Shown here one piece after another: positions 48,464-58,225 of a DNA stretch of 64,000 bases. Made by a program: the position numbers and the translations under genes. Positions within the stretch are counted from its first letter, which is position 1. Each line of letters starts with the position of its first letter. Location: contig NZ_CP106735.1 in assembly GCF_025639805.1 (NCBI RefSeq), positions 248,001 through 312,000 of the forward strand, written 5' to 3'. The notes under the pieces were generated by a model. That model was given only the letters and a program-made list of their open reading frames with translations, had not been told where the DNA came from and made no database searches. The stretch comes from Reichenbachiella carrageenanivorans. Its GTDB lineage: Bacteria > Bacteroidota > Bacteroidia > Cytophagales > Cyclobacteriaceae.

Positions 48464-49819
48464 TTATACATGACCTTGCGCAAGCATGGCATCTGCCACT
48501 TTCACATAGCCAGCTATGTTAGCTCCTTTCACATAATCCACATAAGTGTCATCTACTCGCCCATATTTCTCACAGTTTTCGTGAATCGAAATCATAATTT
48601 CTTTGAGCTTACTATCCACTTCCTCTCTAGTCCATGGAATACGGATGCTATTTTGCGTCATTTCCAAACCAGAGGTAGCCACCCCACCAGCATTGGATGC
48701 TTTGCCTGGTGTAAACATGACTCGCTTTTCTCTGATCAAATGAATGGCTTCTTCTGTAGTAGGCATGTTGGCGCCTTCAAACACACCGATACAGCCATTG
48801 TCTATCAGCATTCGCACGTCTTCTACAGGCAGCTCATTCTGAGTAGCACACGGGAAAGCCAAATCCACCTTGGCATGCCATGGCGTAATGCCTTTATTGA
48901 AAATAGCTTCTTTATACACCTCCGCATATTCACTGATACGCCCTCTTCTTTCATTTTTCAATGCTTTGATGAAAGCTAGCTTTTCTTCATCGATTCCATC
49001 GGGATCGTATATATGGCCCTCTGAATCTGAAACAGTCACTGGCTTAGCGCCCAAGTGCAGCAGTTTCTCAATGGTATACTGAGCGACATTACCACTGCCC
49101 GATACAGCACAGATTTTTCCTGTGATCCCCTGCCCGTGCGCTTTCAATACTTCATTGGCAAAATAGACCACTCCATAGCCTGTAGCCTCGGTCCGAATCA
49201 AGCTCCCACCATACGCTAATCCCTTACCAGTTAATACACCTGCAAATTCGTTACGTAATCTTTTATATTGGCCAAACATATAGCCTATCTCTCTGCCACC
49301 CACACCAATGTCGCCCGCAGGTACGTCGGTAAATCCTCCAATATGCTTTGCCAACTCCGTCATAAAACTCTGACAAAAACGCATCACCTCTGCATCGGAT
49401 TTGCCCTTAGGATCGAAGTCACTTCCTCCTTTGCCCCCACCCATCGACAGCGTAGTCAGGCTATTTTTAAATACTTGCTCAAAAGCCAAAAACTTGAGTA
49501 TACTCAAATTGACTGTAGGATGAAATCTTAAACCACCTTTGTACGGGCCTATGGCCGAGTTCATCTGTACCCTAAAAGCACGATTGATTCTGAATGTGCC
49601 TTTATCATCTACCCATGGTACCCGAAAGATAACGACACGCTCAGGTTCACACATTCGCTCTAGGATATTAGCTTCTTTGTACTTGGGGTGATTTTCATTG
49701 AAAGGAATAATAACTTCGGCCACTTCTCGAACAGCCTGTATAAATTCAGATTCTCCAGAATTTTTAGCCGCTATACTTTCTACGAAGGCCTCTATTGTCT
49801 GAGTCATTGGGTTTGACAT
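48464..49819 (-). CDS. gdhA: Glutamate dehydrogenase (NADP type)
   Basis: It catalyses reversible amination of 2-oxoglutarate to glutamate, a main route of ammonia assimilation. I prefer the start at 49819 (MSNPMTQTIEAF), which gives 451 residues as usual for hexameric enzymes; an upstream in-frame start at 49861 only adds 14 odd residues. Motifs: substrate region GPYKGGLRFHP, catalytic Lys loop MGGGKGGSDFDPKG, TDVPAGDIGVGGREIGYMFG, and nucleotide-binding AVSGSGNVAQYT. It is a single gene. Confidence 0.95.
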   Translation of the reverse strand: MSNPMTQTIEAFVESIAAKNSGESEFIQAVREVAEVIIPFNENHPKYKEANILERMCEPERVVIFRVPWVDDKGTFRINRAFRVQMNSAIGPYKGGLRFHPTVNLSILKFLAFEQVFKNSLTTLSMGGGKGGSDFDPKGKSDAEVMRFCQSFMTELAKHIGGFTDVPAGDIGVGGREIGYMFGQYKRLRNEFAGVLTGKGLAYGGSLIRTEATGYGVVYFANEVLKAHGQGITGKICAVSGSGNVAQYTIEKLLHLGAKPVTVSDSEGHIYDPDGIDEEKLAFIKALKNERRGRISEYAEVYKEAIFNKGITPWHAKVDLAFPCATQNELPVEDVRMLIDNGCIGVFEGANMPTTEEAIHLIREKRVMFTPGKASNAGGVATSGLEMTQNSIRIPWTREEVDSKLKEIMISIHENCEKYGRVDDTYVDYVKGANIAGYVKVADAMLAQGHV

Positions 49820-50040
49820 AGGATTAAATTTTAGATTGAAAACCTTAATTAATATGAGCAAATCCGAAAAAATATGCCCTAGTACCTACTTATATTTTAC
49901 TCTAATATTAAAGAATATAACGATCCAATTCGAAAACAGGCACGGGTATTAATCATTAATTAAAATAATGATAATCGAGCAGAATAGCCTAAGAAAAATA
50001 GAATTCGTTCCTTTGATTAAGCACCAAAACATAGAAAAAC

Positions 50041-50214
50041 ATGAACACGTACCCCACCACACCCGATTTGCTCAATTCACTGAGGACGCTCAAACAAGAA
50101 GATCAAATAGATCTACTGGACTACATCAAAAACAGATATTCTCATTCTTCAATAGTGACGGAGAGGTATCGGAAAAATGCACTATTACAAATAAAGAAAG
50201 CACTGAAACGCTAA
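50041..50214 (+). CDS. Small helical protein, 57 residues (paralogue of next gene)
   Basis: The ORF begins MNTYPTTPDLLNSLRTLKQE and ends RYRKNALLQIKKALKR. It is predicted mostly alpha-helical and basic at the C terminus. It aligns with the 61-residue protein at 50503-50688: both have a 'LxxL...D...L.YIK' first helix and an 'xYRKxAIxxIxxAL' second helix. Two paralogues in tandem make it likely that both are real. I do not recognise a function. Confidence 0.6.
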   Translation: MNTYPTTPDLLNSLRTLKQEDQIDLLDYIKNRYSHSSIVTERYRKNALLQIKKALKR

Positions 50215-50502
50215 ACTTGAGATCCAAACATGTCCTCAACGTTTTATGGATATTGCTATTAAGGCTGGAATAAGACCAAAGTTGACCGTAAGCCCCCAAC
50301 TAATTCAGGGGAGACTTATCACTCATTAAAACTAGATATATGTCTGATTTTGAGTAAGTCGCTCATTTCCAATAGCCTCATAAATGCGCATCTCACCTAT
50401 TTTTCAATTTAGGTAAATGGCGTATTTATTTCATTGATTATTGGCCCTACTTTTGGGATATCTATTTTATTCAGCAATGAGTTCACTAAAACTTTACTAG
50501 AA

Positions 50503-50688
50503 ATGGATCAATTAGCCACCGTCTTGGAAATCATGCAAAATGTGAAGAGCCTCGACACCGATCAGAAAAACAATGTGATGCAGTATGTAAAGCAAATGTC
50601 TTTACAAAACCAGCAAACAGAAGATTCTTATAGAAAAAGAGCCATCAGCGAAATTCGCTCAGCTCTCCAGCAACAATCAGCTTTTTAA
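50503..50688 (+). CDS. Small helical protein, 61 residues (paralogue of previous gene)
   Basis: I take the ATG at 50503 (MDQLATVLEIMQNV); the in-frame extension back to 50434 has no counterpart in the paralogue. Two helices are predicted, the second with SYRKRAISEIRSALQ. Its stop overlaps by 4 bp the end of the convergent ion-channel gene. It resembles small helical regulators or adaptors, but I know no name for it. Confidence 0.6.
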   Translation: MDQLATVLEIMQNVKSLDTDQKNNVMQYVKQMSLQNQQTEDSYRKRAISEIRSALQQQSAF

Positions 50689-52589
50689 TCTTCCGATAGA
50701 ACAATAATTTCGTCCTTGTCGGTCAATTCGATCATGTCCGATTTCTTAGGGTTGACCACCACGCCGTATGCCGAATTAGGATCTTTGCTCTTGGCAAGAA
50801 TTCTATAGCCTATGGCTACCTCATTCTTGCGTGCAGCAGACTCCAGAATCGTATAGAAGTTAACAGCTTTGCCTGTAGTGATATATTCTGTGGCAGGCTT
50901 AATGTATATCTCAGATCCATCGGCATCGAATAGGTCTTCGAATACTCTCATCAAGAATTTATTTTCTGACACCTGTGTCATCAATAAACTGAGTAGCTTA
51001 TCACTTACGATAAAGTCATCCGCACTAGTGATATCTGCCAATAATCTGTTTTTCATATCAATCATCTCACTGACGAGATTCAAATGCTTTTCTGTACGCT
51101 CAGCAATACTTCTGATGTGCAATAGTGTGATCAACGTCTGCGCATCAGCCTCTTGCACTGGGAAGTGCTGTTCGTAGCAAAGTAAGATGATATAATCGTA
51201 GTTAGGGATCTCTAGCTTCTCTAGTGTTTCTCTGTCGGTAGTTTCTGCTCGTTTGAATTCTACAGTCAGGTTATTCAATGATGGTTTGAGACGCTGAATA
51301 ACGGTTACAGGATCTTCAAATTTAGACACTACTTTCACGGTAGACCCATAAGGGGCATAGTGATCCAACTCCCTGATGATATTCTTCGCACGGTCGTTCC
51401 AACCGATAATTAATATTTGTTCTTCTTTGGTTTCTTCTTCTACTCGGCCAGTCAATCGTCCCTCCTCGATTTCGTAATCAACTATACCTGATGGCACCAA
51501 GGTATCATCATCTTCGGTAATACCTATGATTTGATCACCTTCATTGAATACCGTATCCATTGGAGGATTAATGGCGACTGTACCGTCGGCAAACTGTAGT
51601 CCCATAATAGCAGAATCTTCATAAGCGAAGATGATTTCTCTAAAGGTCCTACCCACAAGAGAAGGCTCTTCTACGAAATAGATTTCATCACCATCATAGT
51701 CCATCAACTCGATATACACCACACTCAATCCAGACTGACGGCTGGTCTGCACCATGATTCTAGAAATAAAATCATCGGACAAAATCAACTCGACTTCGTC
51801 CTGACCTACCATCTTGGCTACTTCGTAGTTTTTGCTGTCTTGAATCTCAGCAGTGATATGGTAAGGTTCTTTTCTTCTGTTTGGGTTGGTTACGATCGCT
51901 ACGATCGTCTTAATAATTTGAGAATCAGAATTTTCGTTGTCTTTATCCAGAATAATAATGGACTTAGAGCTAAATGGGTTGGCAATGTAGATATCATCTA
52001 CATCGATCGGGCTACCTGTCCTACAGATTACTCTGGTATTAGAAGTGTCGCCTACTTTAAGACGGATTTCGTCTTCCATCTCTACTTTATCTCGCTCTGC
52101 CAAGATCACAATCACACCTTCTTTCAGGTTTTCATTTGCTTCTATCAGCTCAGAAATAATCGTAAAAATCTTTGAGGACCATCCCAAAATCAGGGTATGA
52201 TCTCTTTCAATAACGAAGGATCTCCCCTTTCTCAAATCTTCCAGTTTGGTCAAGATACCGTTGGATACCAAACCAATCAATGTAGATAGTACAACTACAC
52301 CGACCAATGTAACGGCCAACAAATACACTCTCAAAGACCATCCTCCAGTAGTATTCCCTAAAGTACCTGGGTCCAACATGTGAATCATGTTTTGCCACAA
52401 AGATTCGGGATAGCCAATACTCTCTCCTGCCTCTACTTCAAACCCAGTTAAAACTAGAATGATGGCAAGAATAACTACAAGAATTAAAGTCAAAACCCCT
52501 AGACCGCCGATTAGCGTCATGGTTCCTTTTGATACGTAATTATCAAATTGGTATTTGGCCTTAGCAAGAAAGGAAGAGCTGTTATTCAT
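50685..52589 (-). CDS. CASTOR/POLLUX-like ion channel
   Basis: The 634-residue protein has an N-terminal membrane helix (GGLGVLTLILVVILAIILVLTG), a pore-like re-entrant segment (YPESLWQNMIHMLDPGTLGN) and a second helix (VYLLAVTLVGVVVLSTLIGL). Two tandem cytoplasmic Rossmann/RCK units follow (HTLILGWSSKIFTIISELIE and ILIIGWNDRAKNIIRELDHY), each trailed by TrkA-C-like parts. This is the layout of plant CASTOR/POLLUX nuclear cation channels and their bacterial relatives, which are gated by ligands at RCK domains. The gene is monocistronic. Ion selectivity cannot be read from the sequence. Confidence 0.85.
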   Translation of the reverse strand: MNNSSSFLAKAKYQFDNYVSKGTMTLIGGLGVLTLILVVILAIILVLTGFEVEAGESIGYPESLWQNMIHMLDPGTLGNTTGGWSLRVYLLAVTLVGVVVLSTLIGLVSNGILTKLEDLRKGRSFVIERDHTLILGWSSKIFTIISELIEANENLKEGVIVILAERDKVEMEDEIRLKVGDTSNTRVICRTGSPIDVDDIYIANPFSSKSIIILDKDNENSDSQIIKTIVAIVTNPNRRKEPYHITAEIQDSKNYEVAKMVGQDEVELILSDDFISRIMVQTSRQSGLSVVYIELMDYDGDEIYFVEEPSLVGRTFREIIFAYEDSAIMGLQFADGTVAINPPMDTVFNEGDQIIGITEDDDTLVPSGIVDYEIEEGRLTGRVEEETKEEQILIIGWNDRAKNIIRELDHYAPYGSTVKVVSKFEDPVTVIQRLKPSLNNLTVEFKRAETTDRETLEKLEIPNYDYIILLCYEQHFPVQEADAQTLITLLHIRSIAERTEKHLNLVSEMIDMKNRLLADITSADDFIVSDKLLSLLMTQVSENKFLMRVFEDLFDADGSEIYIKPATEYITTGKAVNFYTILESAARKNEVAIGYRILAKSKDPNSAYGVVVNPKKSDMIELTDKDEIIVLSED

Positions 52590-52855
52590 TTATTCAGGTC
52601 GTAGCTAAATTAAATCGTATTCATTTCGAATAGTGGCCGAAAGTGCAATCCATGTAAGATATGTTTTTCCAGCTTATATGGGCAAAAATAATCCAATAAT
52701 GGAAAAACAACCGTTTTATGATAATTATATCTGTGCTTTACTTCGCGCAAATTTGAGTGCACCTACGTATTGGCCATATTATTGATTGTTTCAAATATTT
52801 TTAACTTCGTATGCGAATGACCTCCAAGACACTACACCCCATTTCAATTCCTAAA

Positions 52856-53533
52856 ATGAAAAAAAAACTCTTCCTCCTCTTTTTTAGCATTGTTATAATC
52901 TATGGAGGAAATCTACCTGCATCGGCTCAAACATACTCTCTTGCCATCAGCCCACAGTCGTTTACTATAGATGGACAGAGTTTTAGTGGCTACAGCACTA
53001 CCTTTGTACAACCCTTCGAAGTGATAAACAAGGAATGGTGGCGATACGTAAAGTCACGAACGGTCATATTCAACAAAAAAACTCATCTAGAACTTACCGT
53101 GCCTGCGCAAGGCAAAGAAGCCAATGAGCCTTTAAAATTTGTATCCCAACTCTATGAGGGAAAAAAGCACAAACAAACCGTACTAAGAATGGCGTTGATT
53201 ACTGATGGTGTAGCTACTGATCAGGTTGCTGACTTGAAGAAACAAGCTCAGTACCTAATGAAAGACTTTAAGGTGAACTACTTCACTGAAGTGGTACAAG
53301 AAAAAATATTGGAGAAAGAATCTGACGCTAAAGATATCAGTATGGAAATGGACAAGTACTTGCTCGAAAACAGCAAAATAAAAACTCGAATGGAAAAGAA
53401 ACCAGAAGAGAAAAACACACTATCCCAAACACTAAGAAGCAATACCAACAAGATCGAAAAACTTCAATCCCAACTACAAGCCAACCAAAAACAACTGGCT
53501 CAGCTCAAAAAAGAGCTTACACTGATCAAATGA
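52856..53533 (+). CDS. Secreted protein with C-terminal coiled coil, unknown function
   Basis: I prefer the ATG at 52856, which opens a signal peptide (MKKKLFLLFFSIVIIYGGN, then ASAQ), over 52811. The mature ~200 residues have a beta-rich N-terminal half with an aromatic cluster (NKEWWRYVKSRTVIFNKKTHLELTVP). The C-terminal half is highly charged and predicted as a coiled coil (SNTNKIEKLQSQLQANQKQL). It is probably periplasmic. I do not recognise a family. A GC-rich hairpin follows immediately. Confidence 0.65.
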   Translation: MKKKLFLLFFSIVIIYGGNLPASAQTYSLAISPQSFTIDGQSFSGYSTTFVQPFEVINKEWWRYVKSRTVIFNKKTHLELTVPAQGKEANEPLKFVSQLYEGKKHKQTVLRMALITDGVATDQVADLKKQAQYLMKDFKVNYFTEVVQEKILEKESDAKDISMEMDKYLLENSKIKTRMEKKPEEKNTLSQTLRSNTNKIEKLQSQLQANQKQLAQLKKELTLIK

Positions 53534-53535
53534 AA

Positions 53536-53557
53536 AAGGCAGCCCTCTGGCTGCCTT
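53536..53557 (+). terminator. Hairpin terminator between convergent genes
   Basis: AAGGCAGCC pairs perfectly with GGCTGCCTT around a CTCT loop, directly after the stop codon. It is suitable for both the plus-strand gene and the convergent TonB-receptor gene, although T runs are short. Confidence 0.65.
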
Positions 53558-53582
53558 AATACTCTTGATTAATTATTAAGCC

Positions 53583-56393
53583 TTAAAAAGTATAAGTATA
53601 TTTTAATTGAAACAATCTACCTGGCTTGTAGAGAGAGAAAATCTGCTCTTTATTGCCAAATTTGTATACTTGCTCCCTTTCTTGATTCAGTAAGTTTTTA
53701 GCCGAGAAGCTAATTTGTGACTTAGCCAATTCTCCAAAATCTTTAGACAATTTAAAATTCAAGCTTTGAAATGGCTTAGTGTACACGTCTGGTACATTTG
53801 AGGTTCCAATGAAGGTAATGGTTTCTCCTTGCACATTGTAAGAAAGGTTAGCCGAAATGCCCAATGGATTGTTGTCATAGTTCATGTATCCATTAACTAC
53901 ATATGGAGACTGACCACTCATTTCTCTATACTGAGACACCCCATCACTGCTACCAGTATAAGCTACTTCACTATCGTACTCAGACTGACCGTCTTCCGCT
54001 ACTATTACTGTCTTTCTGTTCACTTTAGATACGACAAAAGACATATTGCCGCCTATAGACAGGTTCTCAAGTACTGGGCTAATCATCCCCAAATTCTTCC
54101 TTACTTCGAATTCCGTTCCATATACAGATGCTTCTCCTACATTTCTAGGCTTCAACTGACCTGGGCTGTTAGGGAAGAAAACCAAAGCGATATGATCTGT
54201 GAAATCTTTGTAAAAGAATGAAACAGACACCATTTCGCTAGCGGTAAAGAAGAACTCCCATCTCAAATCATAGTTCAAAATTTCAGCCTGTTTGATGTCT
54301 AAGTTCCCTGAGAATCTTGTTCTAGTGATCGGATCCTCAATAAAGGCTGAAGACTTTTCTTTAAAAGATGGTCTGGCCAAAGTTTTATTAAAAGAGCCTC
54401 TAAGGTTCATATCATCTCTCAAAGCATAAACCAAACCCACAGAAGGCAAAAGGTTAGTTTCGTTGAGTGTTCTTTCATCATCTAACACTTCGCTTGAATT
54501 ATCTTCATTCAACCTCACTCCGCTGTAGTACATCTGCACGTTTTCCATTCTTACACCGTAGATCGACTTCAACTTAGGTGTTATCTGCATTTCATTCATC
54601 AAATAGCCTGCGAATATGGATTGTCTACCCTCATAGTTGTTGTAGTTATTGCTATTGTCTTGGATGTACAAACCGTTAGGGTTAGTAGAAGAGTACAAGT
54701 TGTCTTCTTCTAACAACCAGTTAGGATCGTTGTACTCTACAGCGAAAACTGACAGTGGCTCATACGCATACTGGTACACGCTAAAATCTCTATTTCTATA
54801 GGTCATCATACCACCTGCTTTCAACTTGTTGTTATCGTTCAGGTTGTAAGTCAAATCCATTTTGAAACTTTCACTCACTTCGTTCAGTTCTCTCCAAAAT
54901 CTATTCATGGACCCTCCATTACTAAAACTATAGTTTCCACCATCTTCGTTGATTCGGGTATCTCTATAGTCGGGATCACTAACCTTGGAAAACAACAATG
55001 CGTTTGACCACTCTATTTTCAATTTATCAAAATTGTGCTTACCATATATGATATTATTAGTCATTGTACGCTGTGTGTAAGCCAATATATCATTGCTAAT
55101 GTTTGTTGGATTATTGAGTGTAGAGAAATTCATTTCTCTGTCTAGCGCAGTAGAAACTCCGTTTTGCGTATGCAAAAGACTCGTTCCAATGGTGTGATTG
55201 TCTGTCTTGGCGGCCAGCGTAGCCAAACCACTCCACAGCACACTGTTGGTAGCCAAATCGCCAACTGCACTAAAATCTCTCACCAAGGCAACCTCACTAG
55301 TGGTTCTGTCTTTTTCGTATCTTTTTCGCTCATACCCTTCGTAAAAGGTATTGGTGCTTTTATAGCTCAAAATAGCATTATAACCCCAAGTCACTTTATC
55401 GCCTTGAATTTGATTTCTGTGCAATACAGAAAGTCCAGTATTCATAAAATTTCTTTCACGACTTACGCCCAATGTAGGATCAAACTTTCTTGTGGTCTCT
55501 GCCACAAAATCGTTTGGTGCTGTAGGAATCTCCGTTCCTTTTGCGATAGGCATCTCTCGTTGTCCGTTGTCCCAGCCTAAGAAATCGGTAGCTGATCCAT
55601 CATATGTCACATTATTAGACTTAAAGTGCATGTCAGGACTATACCCCATACTTAGAGAAACAGAAGTTGTTTTTTCTTCGGGAAAAGCTTTGGTCTGAAT
55701 ATCTACCAAACCACCTGCAAAATCTCCATTAAGATTGGGGCTGAAAGTCTTATACACCACTACATTTTCTAAGATCGCAGTTGGGAAAATATCAATCTGT
55801 ACGTCGTTTCTGTCTGGATCTAGCCCTGGGATAACCATCCCGTTCATTGATGTTTTAGTGTATCTATCGCCCAATCCACGGACGTATACATATTTACCTC
55901 CTTGAACAGTCACTCCTGTGACTCTATTCATGGCAGTAGACAAGTTGCTATCACCTACTTTTTTGAATGCTGCAGAAGAGATCCCATCTACAGTGTTAGC
56001 TGATTTTCTTTGCATAGACATCAGTGCGACTTCATTGTCTCTGATTTGCTCAGCCGTAACAACAACAGCCTCTAACTGCTGTACATCTTCTGATAGCGTT
56101 ACGTTAATGTTGGTCACTTCACCTGCAACTACTTGCACCCCTTCGATCGTCTGTGGCTGATAAGACACAAACTGAATGATGATGTCATGCGTACCTGCAT
56201 CGAGAGACAAAGAGAAGTTTCCGTCAAAATCAGCAACAGACCCTTGGGTTGTGCCTAGCTTGGTGACAGTCGCACCAAAGAGCCCTTCGCCGTTAGATCC
56301 GTCAATGACTTGTCCTCTTAAAAATCCTTGTTGCGCCAGTGACATACTCGCCGCGCTTACAATTAATCCTAGTGTTAATAATATCTTGTTCAT
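53583..56393 (-). CDS. TonB-dependent outer-membrane receptor
   Basis: The start is placed at 56393 (MNKILLTLGLIVSAASMSLA, QQ signal peptide). The longer frame from 56447 would run through a likely promoter motif. The 936-residue protein has a carboxypeptidase-regulatory-like domain (GQVIDGSNGEGLFGATV; DFDGNFSLSL) and a plug (VVVTAEQIRDNEVALMSM; YVRGLGDRYTKTSMNG; DFAGGLVDIQTK). The 22-strand barrel ends in aromatic-rich strands and a terminal Phe (LKYTYTF). It imports a ligand using TonB energy. It is not SusC-like. The substrate is unknown; the lipoprotein gene upstream shares its control motif and is the best partner candidate. Confidence 0.92.
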   Translation of the reverse strand: MNKILLTLGLIVSAASMSLAQQGFLRGQVIDGSNGEGLFGATVTKLGTTQGSVADFDGNFSLSLDAGTHDIIIQFVSYQPQTIEGVQVVAGEVTNINVTLSEDVQQLEAVVVTAEQIRDNEVALMSMQRKSANTVDGISSAAFKKVGDSNLSTAMNRVTGVTVQGGKYVYVRGLGDRYTKTSMNGMVIPGLDPDRNDVQIDIFPTAILENVVVYKTFSPNLNGDFAGGLVDIQTKAFPEEKTTSVSLSMGYSPDMHFKSNNVTYDGSATDFLGWDNGQREMPIAKGTEIPTAPNDFVAETTRKFDPTLGVSRERNFMNTGLSVLHRNQIQGDKVTWGYNAILSYKSTNTFYEGYERKRYEKDRTTSEVALVRDFSAVGDLATNSVLWSGLATLAAKTDNHTIGTSLLHTQNGVSTALDREMNFSTLNNPTNISNDILAYTQRTMTNNIIYGKHNFDKLKIEWSNALLFSKVSDPDYRDTRINEDGGNYSFSNGGSMNRFWRELNEVSESFKMDLTYNLNDNNKLKAGGMMTYRNRDFSVYQYAYEPLSVFAVEYNDPNWLLEEDNLYSSTNPNGLYIQDNSNNYNNYEGRQSIFAGYLMNEMQITPKLKSIYGVRMENVQMYYSGVRLNEDNSSEVLDDERTLNETNLLPSVGLVYALRDDMNLRGSFNKTLARPSFKEKSSAFIEDPITRTRFSGNLDIKQAEILNYDLRWEFFFTASEMVSVSFFYKDFTDHIALVFFPNSPGQLKPRNVGEASVYGTEFEVRKNLGMISPVLENLSIGGNMSFVVSKVNRKTVIVAEDGQSEYDSEVAYTGSSDGVSQYREMSGQSPYVVNGYMNYDNNPLGISANLSYNVQGETITFIGTSNVPDVYTKPFQSLNFKLSKDFGELAKSQISFSAKNLLNQEREQVYKFGNKEQIFSLYKPGRLFQLKYTYTF

Positions 56394-56414
56394 TTTCTGA
56401 TATCCTAATTTTGA

Positions 56415-56437
56415 TGCAAAACTAGACCCCTCATGTT
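56415..56437 (-). promoter_or_regulatory. Shared upstream motif, TonB-receptor copy
   Basis: On the plus strand: TGCAAAACT (56415-56423), 8 nt, CATGTT (56432-56437). The same words with the same spacing occur at 58105-58127 before the lipoprotein gene. On the coding strand it includes TAGTTTTG, which fits the -7 box TAnnTTTG. It lies 22 bp before the chosen start. Confidence 0.5.
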
Positions 56438-56682
56438 CCTTGATCATTTTTCGAATTTTAACAAATGTTTAAAAATGAAAGCGTTATTCATGGGTTGATA
56501 ACATTTAGATAATACACAAAAACCCACTCACTTACTAGAATCAAAAAAATAGCTTTTAAAGCATTCAGTGTTGCTTAATCGTTATTTAACGATAGTAATA
56601 TTAAGTTAACTTAAACACTACTCGATGAGCGGTATAGACAAAAATTATTAGTAGAATTTAATGTGTTAATTGGTAGCAAAAC
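56438..56682. other. Intergenic region with no gene seen
   Basis: This AT-rich stretch between the TonB-receptor promoter and the lipoprotein terminator has no open frame with family features and no clear repeat. It probably contains upstream regulatory sequence of the receptor gene. Confidence 0.5.
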
Positions 56683-56714
56683 AAAAAGGCCCTGACCATA
56701 CAGCCAGAGCCCTT
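56683..56714 (-). terminator. Terminator after the lipoprotein gene
   Basis: Read on the minus strand, AAGGGCTCTG pairs with CAGGGCCTT and is followed by five T. It starts about 47 bp after the lipoprotein stop. It ends that transcript before the TonB-receptor gene. Confidence 0.7.
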
Positions 56715-56760
56715 ATATTCAGAAAATGAATCTTAAATTTCTTTCCTGTGATACTTCGAT

Positions 56761-58056
56761 TTATTCTTCGTCGAAGCTTCCAGTGTATACTACAAATTCA
56801 GAAGCTTTCACTTTAGTAAACACTAGAGATCCATCAGCTACGTTTTTAGCAGCGTCTTCAGTCTCAGTATATGCTTCACCTTCTACATACTCTTCAGTAT
56901 CGTAAGAAGCAGACAACTTCACTTTGTAACCAGTCATATCAACGTTAGTCAACGTGCCTTTAGCTTTAGATTTAAAATCTGCTTCCATTTTAGCGTCAGA
57001 TCCTACTGCATGAATTGTTCCGTTTGTCAATGTGAAAGACTTGTCAAGTGCTCCTTCTCTTCCATCAATTTCTAGACATTTGTCAGAGTTTTTGTCTGTA
57101 TATACTGCGAAGTTTTTAACCTCACCTGCGTAAGACTGATCGATATCGATACCGTCATCACCAACTGCATAAACCAAAAGGTTAGTTACGTTTACAGTTC
57201 CTCCGAAGAATTCAACTCCGTCATCTTCGTTGCCATACACTTCGATGTTTTCGATAGTAGTACCTGTACCTACTCCACCCAGCGTCAAGCCGTTGATTTC
57301 GCTACCTTCAGCGATTTCAGCTCCACCATGTCTGATAGACACATACTTGATAGACCCAGAGTTATCAGCAGCATCATCTCCACCGTACTGTCCGTTGGTA
57401 TCACTCGCATCTACACCTTCGATTTGTGGATTCTCAGTTTTAGCACTCACAGGAGCTTTACCCAAGATTACCAATCCACCCCATTTTCCTTTTGAATCTT
57501 GATTCAATGTCGTTCCTTTGAACTGACCTGGCTCGATGTCGTCATCAGTAGAAGTCATGATAATAGGCTCAGTTGCAGTACCTTCAGCTATCAATTTAGC
57601 CCCTCTAGCGACCATTAATACAGCTGCTTTAGCGCCTGACAAAGAAGCATCGCCTTTGATTACTGTACCAGCTTCGATAGTCAATGTAGCACCATCTACT
57701 ACTGTTACTCTAGTTTTCAAAACGTATACATTGTCTTTAGTCCAATCTGTATCAGTTGAAATATTGGCATCAACCTCCACCTCAGGAGCAGCATCTACCG
57801 CTACTCTTGAAGCAGTTTGGTCTGCATTGTCCATCAAAGTCCAATCATCAAATACAGTCTCGTCAGTGGCGCCAGTGGCAGAATCATCAGATGATGCCTT
57901 AGCATCTACGGCAGCTTGAGTAGTCTCTACTGCTTCAGTTTGCAATTCTTCAGTTGTTTTTGCAGGAACTGCAGGATCATCCTTATCGTCGTCGTCACAT
58001 GAAACCATCAATCCCATTGTAGTGAACACAAATAATAGTGCTAATAACTTTTTCAT
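56761..58056 (-). CDS. Surface lipoprotein with beta-helix-like domain
   Basis: The start at 58056 gives a clean lipoprotein signal (MKKLLALLFVFTTMGLMVSC), with Cys20 lipidated. It is followed by DDDDKDD, an acidic surface-export signal as used for outward-facing Bacteroidota lipoproteins. An Ala/Thr/Asp-rich linker leads to a right-handed beta-helix-like domain (about 95-380; VTVVDGATLTIEAGTVIKGD, IENIEVYGNEDDGVEFFGGT, YAVGDDGIDIDQSYAGEV). It is strongly acidic. It lies just upstream of a TonB-dependent receptor on the same strand and shares its upstream motif. It probably captures or presents the ligand at the cell surface. Confidence 0.8.
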   Translation of the reverse strand: MKKLLALLFVFTTMGLMVSCDDDDKDDPAVPAKTTEELQTEAVETTQAAVDAKASSDDSATGATDETVFDDWTLMDNADQTASRVAVDAAPEVEVDANISTDTDWTKDNVYVLKTRVTVVDGATLTIEAGTVIKGDASLSGAKAAVLMVARGAKLIAEGTATEPIIMTSTDDDIEPGQFKGTTLNQDSKGKWGGLVILGKAPVSAKTENPQIEGVDASDTNGQYGGDDAADNSGSIKYVSIRHGGAEIAEGSEINGLTLGGVGTGTTIENIEVYGNEDDGVEFFGGTVNVTNLLVYAVGDDGIDIDQSYAGEVKNFAVYTDKNSDKCLEIDGREGALDKSFTLTNGTIHAVGSDAKMEADFKSKAKGTLTNVDMTGYKVKLSASYDTEEYVEGEAYTETEDAAKNVADGSLVFTKVKASEFVVYTGSFDEE

Positions 58057-58104
58057 TTTTTTTCTTTTAAGTATTCTGATATTAAGTTTTTTCAAAATTT
58101 GTAC

Positions 58105-58127
58105 TGCAAAACTGCGCAAGACATGTT
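58105..58127 (-). promoter_or_regulatory. Shared upstream motif, lipoprotein copy
   Basis: TGCAAAACT (58105-58113), 8 nt, CATGTT (58122-58127) on the plus strand, identical in words and spacing to 56415-56437. It lies 49 bp before the lipoprotein start codon. Confidence 0.5.
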
Positions 58128-58225
58128 ACCTCGGGCACAAGAGGCAGTTACCTTTCTGTTAAAAGAAGTAGTGATTGTGTTATTGAAATTTTATCAATGT
58201 TAAGAGAATGTGACGTACGGTAAAA

